This document shows, one piece after another, positions 8,501 to 16,246 of a stretch of 16,246 nucleotides of DNA. Position 1 is the stretch's first letter. Every line of letters begins with the position of its first letter. The stretch comes from Parvularia atlantis. Its lineage: Eukaryota; Opisthokonta; Rotosphaerida. Under the pieces are notes generated by a model. That model was given only the letters and a program-made list of their open reading frames with translations. It had not been told where the DNA came from and did not search any database. Position numbers and translations under genes: made by a program. The DNA is taken from assembly GCA_943704415.1 (NCBI GenBank), contig CALSCO010001671.1:1-16246 (forward strand), in the 5' to 3' direction.

Positions 8501-10227
8501 TCCCCGTCCTCGCTCTCGTCATCGTCGTCGTTGTCGTCACCGCCCTCGCTGCCGCCCTCGTCCTTGTCAAGTGTCCCGTGGCCCTCGTCCATCGCGTCGT
8601 CGGCCGCGGTGCCGCTTCGGCGCGACCGGCTGAGCTTGCCCATTGCCACGCCGGCAAACTGGATAACAAAATTGGTCTGGTTGAACATGTTGAGCTCGTA
8701 CCTGCGCAGGGCCGTCAGCGTGTGCGCCACAGCAGGCGAGCGGGGCGCACGAGGCGCTGCTCGCGAGCGGGTCGGGGCGCTCCACAAAGCGCTGGGGCAC
8801 GGGCGAGGCGGACGTCTCCATCAAGAACCGCATGAGAACCTCCAGGGCGACGATCGTCTCCAGGTCGTCGAAGGCGGGCCCGCTGGCGGTAAGCGCGTGC
8901 GCGAGTCAGGCGCATACGCTCTACAACGACGCGGCACACGCACTGCCACGCGAATGAGATCGATGCCACGTCAGCCGTATGCGATGGGAAGCTGACCTGC
9001 TTGGCCACGTCCGCCGCGAGCATCGGCACGGACCGCGGTATGCTGTTGCGTAGCCAGTCAGCAGGCCCAGCCACGGCGAGGCGTGCGCACACCTGGACCG
9101 CGTGACGACAGCGGGCAGCGCCTGCGCGATGTCAAAGTCGACCGTGTCGAGCGCGCGGAACACCTGCGCGATGGGCACTCAGGGCGCGGCGCGTGGGCTG
9201 GCGGGTGCGCACCGCGTCGATGTCAAGCCGGCCGCAGAGGACGATCGTCATGTGCGCCGGGTTATAGTAGTGCGCGTGGTACGCGCGCACGCGCTCGTTC
9301 GTGAGCGTGGCGATGCCGCGCGTCTTGCCGCCGTGTTCGTACACGAAGCCTGCGCGCCGCGTGAGCGACGGCCGCGGGCGCAACAGCGCACGCACAGGTG
9401 TCTGGGTAGAGCAGCTGCCGCAGAGTGTTCTCGAGCAGGTCAGCCTCGCTGTTCTCGCGCCCGTTCATCTCGCTGAACACGACGCCGCGCTCTGCGTGGC
9501 GCAGGCGTCAAGACGGCGCACGCACACGCGCGCGAGACTGGGGTAGGGCGTCGGCGCACCGCGCCCCTCGCCGTCGACGTGGTACACCTCGGTCACAAAC
9601 TGGGGCTCGCGCAGGGTCGGGTGGATGACGTGGTCGAGGAAGACGGGCAGGAGCTGCACGAGGCCGGTCGCGCCCGCCGTGACGGCCGTGTACGCCTTGG
9701 AACGCGCGCGCTCGCGATCAGCAATCGCGGGCCGCCGGTTAAGCGCCGCGCACCGTGTGATCCTCGGCCGTCCACGCGTTCGTGCCGGTGCTGAGCGCGC
9801 GCATCGCGACCGTGTCGAGGTAGCCGCGATGCGGCGTGCTCTGGCTGCTCGCCCCAAGGCCGCGCGTCAGCCTGCGCGCACAGGACCTGCGAGACACGGC
9901 CGGGGCGCGCCTGCCGCAGAAGACGAGGTGCTCGAGCGTGTGCGGCAGGCCGCTGTCGTCCCAGCTCTCGGTCGCGACGACGATGTGGGCGGCGCAGAGC
10001 GGCCCTGCGGCGTCCTGATCAGCGCGCACGTGGGCACGCACGCCGCGCATCCGGCGCGCACCGTCGAGATCGCACCACACGACGCGCGGGCCGGCGCCGT
10101 CCGCGGGCCCATCGGGGTCGACTGAAGTGCGCGCCGTACGCCCGACGCGCCGCCGCAAGAAGCTGCGCACCGTGGCGCGCGCGGACGGCACAACGACGGC
10201 GCCGGTCTCGGCCCACGCGGCGCACAT
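5545..10227 (-). CDS. M16 family zinc metalloprotease, Sdd3/YOL098C-C05D11.1 type
   Basis: Twenty-four exons (from 10227-10062, 10004-9911, 9844-9754, 9695-9560 down to 5842-5727 and 5671-5545) join in phase to 1149 aa, the usual size for this insulinase-like group. The inverted zinc motif HTLEH is at 77-81 within DDSGLPHTLEHLVFCGS; GYLDTVAMRALSTGTNAWTA, PVFLDHVIHPTL, TEVYHVDGEG (E153 and E160, the likely third zinc ligand) and GVVFSEMNGREN follow. Later landmarks are KQVSFPS, the RLGAAGL helix region, DVRGQGFAYD and the C-terminal GVALTVRPLRQLF. Such enzymes cut peptides inside a closed chamber; the location of this subgroup is poorly known. An acidic insert sits at about 375-428. Two introns appear to be GC-AG and one ends AAG. 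ATG 10227 has G at -3; ATG 10278 in the same frame is an alternative. The 23 introns are 42-73 nt. Confidence 0.88.
7761..7814 (-). other. Probable GC-AG intron in the M16 protease
   Basis: The family context around EANK-VDLPPDV suggests that 54 nt are removed here. The segment begins GCACGC, contains TTACTGACCC, and ends GCACAG. It contains no usable GT donor near the 5' edge and is open in frame, so retention adding 18 residues is the alternative. Confidence 0.55.
8440..8600 (-). repeat. Low-complexity acidic (Asp/Glu) tract in the M16 protease
   Basis: On the minus strand this part of exon 10 encodes a stretch of about 54 residues made largely of Asp and Glu with Gly and Ser, including a core of over 30 residues with almost no other types. 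On the plus strand it appears as TCATCGTC/CTC repeats. It interrupts the second M16 half-domain between FVIQFAGVAMGKL and the next conserved helix (VLAPGAFLALLRALFAELL). Confidence 0.85.
9845..9910 (-). other. Probable GC-AG intron in the M16 protease
   Basis: Removing 66 nt (9910 to 9845) joins LVFCG to SQSTPHRGYLD, giving exactly the spacing after HxxEH seen in this family. The segment begins GCGCGC after an AG, carries GGCTGACG about 20 nt from the end, and ends GAGCAG. It is open in frame, so a retained 22-residue insert is possible, but the residues it would encode look intronic (Arg/Ala-rich). Confidence 0.65.
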
Positions 10228-10529
10228 CGCCCTTCTCGAGCGCTCTCTACTCAAAGTGCCTACATAGGCGGTTTGCATAGGCGCGCTGCGGTTTCGACGC
10301 GGCGGCGAGGCGCGCGCTTTCCAGAGTGGGGGGAGAGGACTGAGAGGGCACACGGGGTGACGCTGGGGAAAAAGGGGGGAGATGAGGCCTCGGCGACTAA
10401 GGGCGAGAGCGTGCGCGGGAGAGGGCACACGAGCACGGACGAACAGGGGAGACGGAAGCGATGGGGGATTAGGTGTCACAACGGGGTGCGGGGGAAAGTG
10501 GATGCGGAGCAGAATTCGCGCGGGGCGGC
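10228..10529. other. Intergenic spacer between Rab1 and the M16 protease
   Basis: This 302-bp stretch lies after the Rab1 stop and before the protease start on the same strand. It should contain the Rab1 3' UTR and the protease promoter. A short AT-rich patch (ACTCAAAGTGCCTACATAGG, 10249-10268) lies 20-40 bp upstream of ATG 10227, and G-rich runs fill 10325-10500 on the plus strand. No gene or clear motif is seen. Confidence 0.45.
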
Positions 10530-11634
<1,105 letters not shown>

Positions 11635-12279
11635 GGCGAGGCGGCCGGTGGTCGAGAGGGGTGCGAGTGCGGGCGGTGACGGGCGACTGCCTGCAATGCG
11701 CGACATGGTTAGCGCCACATCCGCCGCCCCGAAACACGCCCGCGACGCGCGCGAGACGTGCGACGTCGGCGCGCGCGGTTTCGCCTGCGCGCGCACACAG
11801 CGCCCGCCCTCCTCCGCCGTGGCCCGCAGCGAAATTTCACGCGAAAACGTGCGGCCAATGTGCGGCCCCGCGCCTCCGCCGCCGTCCCGCGCGCGTCCCA
11901 GACCCCGCGTCATGGCGCGCTCACAAAGGGCCCGTCACGGCGGATGACGTCGCGCGACGGCGGCGGTACGGCCCGCCACGTGTGCAGAGGAGAGGGGCGC
12001 GCGGCATGCACAGTCGCCACGTCCGCGTGGCGCGCGTGTTCTTTCCTCGGCCGTCACCGCGCGCGCGGTGCCGCTTCCCCCGCGGTGCACCGAGCGCCGT
12101 GCGCCTACCACACGCAGGCCGTTCACGAGGGCGACGCGTGCGCAGCAGAGGCGACGGCGGCGCGTGGAGGGAAGGGAGCGGGAAGGGAGAAGGGCAGAAG
12201 CGAGCGAGAGGCGTGGGCCGAGAGGCGCCCAGAACATTCCAAACTCGTTTCTTCCGGGCACCCGGAAAGGAGCGCTCTG
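11635..12279. promoter_or_regulatory. Divergent intergenic region between Rab1 and the LRR gene
   Basis: This 645-bp GC-rich spacer lies between two start codons facing away from each other, so both promoters should be here. It has a symmetrical TTTCACGCGAAA at 11835-11846 resembling an E2F-type site and a CCAAT at 11855-11859, close together. An open frame runs through from 11758 into the LRR gene, but its translation is Arg/Ala-rich and not convincing as protein. No TATA box is evident. Confidence 0.5.
11835..11859. promoter_or_regulatory. E2F-like inverted repeat plus CCAAT box
   Basis: TTTCACGCGAAA has perfect TTTC/GAAA arms; the reverse strand reads TTTTCGCGTGAAA, similar to the TTTCGCGC core bound by E2F/DP factors. 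A CCAAT pentamer follows nine bases later. The local AT-rich context stands out in this GC-rich spacer. Assignment is motif resemblance only. Confidence 0.3.
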
Positions 12280-13635
12280 ATGGCTAGCGGGACGGACGCC
12301 GCGCGCCCTGCACGTCTTGCCGAGCGATGCGCAGACGTGCTCGCGGCGCATCTGGCGCGGTGCCCGTCGCTGCGCTGCGTGCCGCCGCGCCTCGCGCGGC
12401 GCATCTTGGACCGTGCCGTCGTGCTGAGCAAGGCTGCGAGCGCCACGCCCGCGCTGCTGCGGCTCGCCGGCGCGCTCGAGATGGACATCGAGACGCTGCG
12501 CCTGCCGCGCACCCCGCCCGGCGGCGACGCCGACAAGCTGTTGCGCGCCGCGTGCACAGTGCGCACGCTCACAACGCTCGTGGTCGACGCGGGATGCGTC
12601 GGCCAGCTGCGTGCGCCCACGACGCTGCGGCAGATCGCGCAGCTGCAACAGCTCACGCGGCTCTCGCTGCCCGGCTGCGCGCTGCTCGGCGACACGGCGC
12701 TGCGGACGATCGCGCGCGGCGTGCCGCTCCTGGTCGCGCTCAACATCGCCCGCGCGCCCATCACCTCGGCTGGCCTGCAGGACCTCGCCACCGCGTGCCC
12801 GCGTCTCGACGAGCTGCATCTGCGCGAGTGCACGCGCCTGCGCTGGCTCCCGCGCGCCCTCGAGTGCGTTCGCCGCCTCGACCTTGCGCTCACCGTCGCG
12901 CTCACGGTCGAGGTCGACCCGCAAGACTCGCCGGGCGTGCGTGTACCGTGTGCGCTCTCGTTCGCGGCGGCATCGCGTGCGCGCAAGCGCTGCCGGGTGG
13001 CACGCGACGACGGCAGCGACAGCGCACGGCGGGGCGTCGAGTGGCTGCACGCGCCAGCACTGCGCTCGGCTGGCGGGAGTGCGCTCGGCGCGGACTTTGA
13101 CGCCCTGCTGCGACGCCTCTGCTCAGCGCAGACGGACGTGCTGTCGCTCGCGCGCTGCATGATCGCCACGGACACTTTTGCCGCGTGCGCGTGGGCCGAC
13201 TGGACGGGGCTGCGCGTTCTCGACCTGCGGCACGTGCGCGGGCCGGACGACGAGGCCGTGGCGCGCGCTGTCGTCGTCGTCGCCTCGCACGGACACCTAG
13301 ACATGCTACTGCTGCGCGGCTCGGCCGCCGGCGACGCGGTGGCAACGGCGCTGCAGCAAGTCCCGGTGGGCTGCATGGCGCGGCTGCGCTTCGTCGACCT
13401 CGGCGACACCGCGATTACCGTCACGGGCATGCACCTGCTCGCGGCGGCCGATCTGCCCGCGCTCGAGCTGCTCGCCCTGGGCGGCTGCGCGAGCCTCGAC
13501 ACGGCCGAGATGCGCGCATCGATCGAGCGACTGTGGCGGCTCGGACGGCCCAGCCGAGACGTGCGCCTGCACTGGTCGCGCGACGGTGCCCCGCGCAAGC
13601 TGACGCTCAAGGCACATCTCCAGTGGTCCGTCTAA
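12280..13635 (+). CDS. Intronless leucine-rich-repeat protein (RNI/AMN1-like)
   Basis: A single open exon of 451 aa starts at ATG 12280. The N-terminal segment (ERCADVLAAHLARCPSLR, then VPPRLARRILDRAVVLSKA) resembles the short cap before RNI-type leucine-rich repeats in F-box/AMN1/RAD7-like proteins. Repeats of the form LTRLSLPGCALLGDTALRTI, LVALNIARAPITSAGLQDLA, LDELHLRECTRL, LRVLDLRHV and LRFVDLGDTAITVTGMHLLA follow to near residue 415, broken by a less regular region at about 220-265 with a basic patch (SRARKRCRVAR), a possible nuclear signal. There is no signal peptide or membrane segment, so a cytosolic or nuclear adaptor, perhaps a ubiquitin-ligase substrate receptor, is inferred. The frame stays open upstream to 11758. 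Lack of introns is unusual beside these neighbours; a 51-nt GTGCGTG...GCAAG segment at 12937-12987 could be a 3n intron but lacks a branch motif. Confidence 0.75.
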   Translation: MASGTDAARPARLAERCADVLAAHLARCPSLRCVPPRLARRILDRAVVLSKAASATPALLRLAGALEMDIETLRLPRTPPGGDADKLLRAACTVRTLTTLVVDAGCVGQLRAPTTLRQIAQLQQLTRLSLPGCALLGDTALRTIARGVPLLVALNIARAPITSAGLQDLATACPRLDELHLRECTRLRWLPRALECVRRLDLALTVALTVEVDPQDSPGVRVPCALSFAAASRARKRCRVARDDGSDSARRGVEWLHAPALRSAGGSALGADFDALLRRLCSAQTDVLSLARCMIATDTFAACAWADWTGLRVLDLRHVRGPDDEAVARAVVVVASHGHLDMLLLRGSAAGDAVATALQQVPVGCMARLRFVDLGDTAITVTGMHLLAAADLPALELLALGGCASLDTAEMRASIERLWRLGRPSRDVRLHWSRDGAPRKLTLKAHLQWSV

Positions 13636-14132
13636 GCAGACCGCATTGGTGCCATGGCAACTGTTTGAGGGCATGCGTGAAACGGACCTGAAACGGCTCA
13701 TATAAAGCACGGCTCCACGCCCATTGGTCGGGAGTTCCAAACGGACACGCAAAAGTCTTTCTGGCCCCGTCTAGTGAACACTGAAGCCCACTACGCCCGA
13801 CGTGCACTCGCCCAGGACACCTCGCCCCGCCCGCATATGCGGACATGCGGCGGTGGGCGTGCACGGCGCCGCGACCCATGCAAAGCGCAGAGGCGTCGTC
13901 ACGGCGAGGCTGAAACAAGCCCCTTGAAACACGTCGCGTGCGCTCGCCGCGTCCCAAACTGGGCAAGGCCGCCTACAGTCCACTTTCGGCCTGCGCACAA
14001 CTCTCGTTCGTCGTGTGCCGTTCGCGCTGCGCCTGTGCTCTTGCGCACACACGGCGCTGCTGCTCGCACTCTTAGCGGAAGGCGGCCGAGGGGCTCACGC
14101 GCGCGTGCACAAACAGCCGAGTGCACACCAGC
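13636..14132. other. Intergenic region before the DUF4114/EGF gene
   Basis: About 500 bp without a supported gene. It contains TATAAA at 13701-13706 and ATTGG (CCAAT on the minus strand) at 13723-13727 in a locally AT-richer stretch, about 430 bp before the next start codon. A minus-strand open frame (13607-13966) crosses it but matches nothing I recognise. If the TATA box drives the downstream gene, its 5' leader would be long or contain a non-coding first exon. Confidence 0.45.
13701..13706 (+). promoter_or_regulatory. Candidate TATA box
   Basis: CTCATATAAAGC is the clearest TATA-type element I see in any spacer of this window. It lies 65 bp after the LRR stop codon. The nearby CCAAT is on the minus strand about 20 bp away, so the pair could also be read as a minus-strand promoter pointing into the LRR gene. 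Confidence 0.4.
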
Positions 14133-16246
14133 ATGGCGAGGACGCTGCTCGCGGCTCTCGTCGTCGCGGCGCTCGCCGTGGCCGCCGTCGACGCGCAGAC
14201 CTACTCGGCGTACCGGTACGCCGGCCCGAACCCGAACGGTTTTGGTGCCGCGAACCAGACCGCGCCGTCCAAGTGTACGTCCTGCACGCCCAGCAGAGAA
14301 GGAGCGCTGACCTGACGCACGCAGACATCTACGACCAGACGGGCTGCTACCCTACCAGCGCGCGCCCTGGCGGCATGGTCGCCGTCATCACGGCGGAGCG
14401 CTACTGCTCCGCTCAGTTCTGCCTTTTCGGTTGTTTGTGCTTGGCCACAGACGTGCGCTACCGCTACGCGGGCTTCGGCAACCCGTACGGCGTGGACATC
14501 ATGAGCACGCGCCTGTGCACGGCGGCGTGCATGTACGAGGGTGCGTGGCTCGTGCGCGATGCACACTTACGCAGCATGGCTGACGGATGCGCCGCGCCCG
14601 CGCCCGCACGCCAGGCTCTGGCTACCGCTACGCCTACGCCACAACCACGCGGATCGAGTCGTGCTTCCTGGGCCTTTCCTGCTTCACGGACACGTACTCG
14701 ACGTGCTCGTGCAGCAACAACGGGCCGACGGCCGGCGCGGTCGCTGCGGGCAACTGCAACAGCGTCTGCCCGGTCGAGAGCTACTACCGCACTCAGGCGT
14801 ACTACGTCACGAACAACATCGAGTACTGTGGCGGCTCCAACTTTGACACCGTATCCGACTCTCTCAAGACCGTCGGCGGCATCGGTGTGTACGGCTACCC
14901 GAAGGACGGCGGCCTGTGCAGCATCTACAACGCGCTCTTCGTTGCGACGCCCACGTCCCTGACCGAGACCCAGACGCCGTCGATGCTCTCGTCAATCCAG
15001 GCGTACGCGGTGCGTGCGTGCGCTGTGCGTGCCTCTGTCGGCCTGGGCTGACACATCGCAGCTGTACTACCTGCCCGAGGACGGCGTGACGCGCACGCCG
15101 GACCAGGTCGCGCTGTACAACGCCGTGCGTGACTCGTCCATCAAGTGCGTGAGCACTCTCATGCGTGGCTCGTGCGCTCAAGCGCCCGCGGTGCCCGTGC
15201 AGCATGATGCTCACGTGCACGACTGCCTGCACAATCGACGTCACGTTCATTTTCGACGGCGCCTCGTCGCGCCACCAGCTCGGTGTGTACACCGCCGACG
15301 CAGCTGGTAATCCGACCTACTGGTCCTTCGTGCGTGCCGTCGCCCTTGCCGCGGCATGCGCCGTGCGCTGATGCTCTGTCATTTGCAGGTCGACATCTTC
15401 GCGGACGCGTCGCGCACCAGGGGCAACACGGTGGCCGGCGGCGCCGGCACGACTCCCAAGGGCGGGCTGTGGCTCACTTGCCGCAACTACGGCGACACCG
15501 TGCGCCTGACGTACCCGGCGGGCACGCGCGTGGGCTTCTACATGCACAAGGACGGTGCGCGCGACGTCGATGCACGCCCCGCCACCGTGCTCACATCCTG
15601 GCGCAGGAGCCACGGACGCGGCTATTGATCCTACCAAGCTGAACAACTGCCGCAACAACCCCAACTTCATTGCCTGCGTCATTCGCTTTGGCGCCCGCTA
15701 CTACCCGTGCTGGACGCAGTTTGGCTGCCCGCTCGACCCCAACTACGAGTTTTTCAACGGGCCGCAGTCGGTGCGGTGCTGCCTCGCGCTCCCGTGTGCG
15801 CGCTGACGGACGCGTCACGCCAATGGCAGCCCGCGCCGACGTGGTACTCGACGCGCACCAACATCGACGACCGGCAGCACGTCGCGATGATCGACACGCC
15901 GTACGGTGTCATCGTCGGCTTCGAGGAGACGCAGGGCACGACCACGCCCGACTTCAACGACGCGATGCTGCTGCTCAAGCTCACCGGTGCGCTTGGTGCT
16001 TGCGTACAGCGCGTCCGCTCACGCGTTGCACAGGCGCGTCGTTCACCAAGATCGCCAAGACGTGCACGAGCAAGTGCAACTCCGCCAACGGGCTGTGCGA
16101 CTACCTCTCGCCCACCGGCGCATGCAAGTGCACCAACCCCTCCACGCTCCTGACGCCCACGTGCGACTGCGTCGGCGGCAACGGCGGCTGCGGTGTGAAC
16201 GGCCAGCTCGTGTGCGGCACGAACCCCACGTGCCAGTGCAACAGCG
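14133..16246 (+). CDS. Secreted/membrane DUF4114 protein with EGF-like Cys-rich region (3' partial)
   Basis: Exons 14133-14274, 14325-14540, 14615-15009, 15062-15144, 15203-15329, 15389-15554, 15607-15770, 15830-15986 and 16034->16246 join in phase to about 554 residues, open at the window edge. A signal peptide (MARTLLAALVVAALAVAAVD, cleavage near AAVDAQ) is followed by a Cys/Tyr-rich region with three YRYA motifs (about residues 28, 92 and 123). Residues about 285-484 match DUF4114: FIFDGASSRHQLGVYTAD, VDIFADAS, YPAGTRVGFYMHKD, HVAMID and the hallmark VGFEE ... DFNDAMLLLKL. Asp/Asn positions suggest calcium binding. From about 495 the protein becomes EGF-like (CNSANGLCDYLSPTGACKC and on), resembling the stalk of the gene at the left edge. 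An extracellular adhesion protein or receptor is inferred. Introns are 47-74 nt. The C-terminus, including any membrane segment, is not visible. Confidence 0.8.

Noticed and set aside
8401-8835. Plus-strand open frame with a hydrophobic Ile/Val run resembling membrane helices
   Set aside because: It is the antisense reading of the Asp/Glu tract (GAC/GAG reads as GTC/CTC); the minus strand has the conserved protease sequence.
5545-10227. Reading the frame changes in the protease as frameshifts of a pseudogene
   Set aside because: Every frame change coincides with a splice-like segment of 42-73 nt, joins restore conserved motifs, and the total is an exact multiple of three.
12123-13610. 495-codon minus-strand open frame opposite the LRR gene
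   Set aside because: It mirrors the LRR coding sequence, is dominated by Ser/Arg/Ala, and shows no domain, while the plus strand has clear leucine-rich repeats.

Overview
The window is very GC-rich nuclear DNA from a eukaryote, almost certainly a free-living unicellular one. Several families can be followed across dozens of tiny introns of about 42-81 nt with very uniform signals: donor GTGCG or GTACG, acceptor GCAG, and often a CTGAC or CTAAT branch-like motif 15-30 nt before the acceptor. Nothing looks bacterial: there is a Rab GTPase, an RNA polymerase I subunit, mitochondrial cytochrome c, an NADPH-oxidase light chain and a sterol-pathway membrane protein. The CXXCH haem site argues against Euglenozoa. 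The mix of integrin/Sib-like and p22phox-like proteins would suit an apusomonad, amoebozoan or opisthokont relative, but that placement is inference.

Layout, left to right. 1-1063 (+): C-terminal end of a cysteine-rich adhesion-type membrane protein with two NPLY motifs in its cytoplasmic tail. 1177-1964 (-): RPA43, RNA polymerase I. A divergent promoter region follows, then 2233-3345 (+): a p22phox (CYBA)-like subunit with a Gly-Tyr-Asp repeat tail. 3886-4596 (+): an ERG28-like membrane protein. 4732-5351 (-): cytochrome c. 5545-10227 (-): a 24-exon M16 metalloprotease of the fungal Sdd3/YOL098C and worm C05D11.1 type. 10530-11634 (-): Rab1. 12280-13635 (+): an intronless leucine-rich-repeat protein. 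14133 to the window end (+): the N-terminal part of a secreted or membrane protein with a DUF4114 domain followed by an EGF-like cysteine-rich region.

The genes are tightly packed (about 110-650 nt apart) on both strands and form no operon; they are mainly housekeeping functions (rRNA transcription, sterol synthesis, respiration, proteolysis, ER-Golgi traffic) bracketed by two extracellular cysteine-rich genes. I resolved about 57 introns by requiring phase-consistent joins that restore family motifs; every complete gene model then has a length divisible by three.

The most notable points are three probable GC-AG introns, the integrin-like double-NPLY tail, the DUF4114-plus-EGF gene at the other end that may be of the same receptor class, the p22phox tail repeats, a long acidic insert in the protease, and a 21-G tract inside the first intron of cytochrome c.
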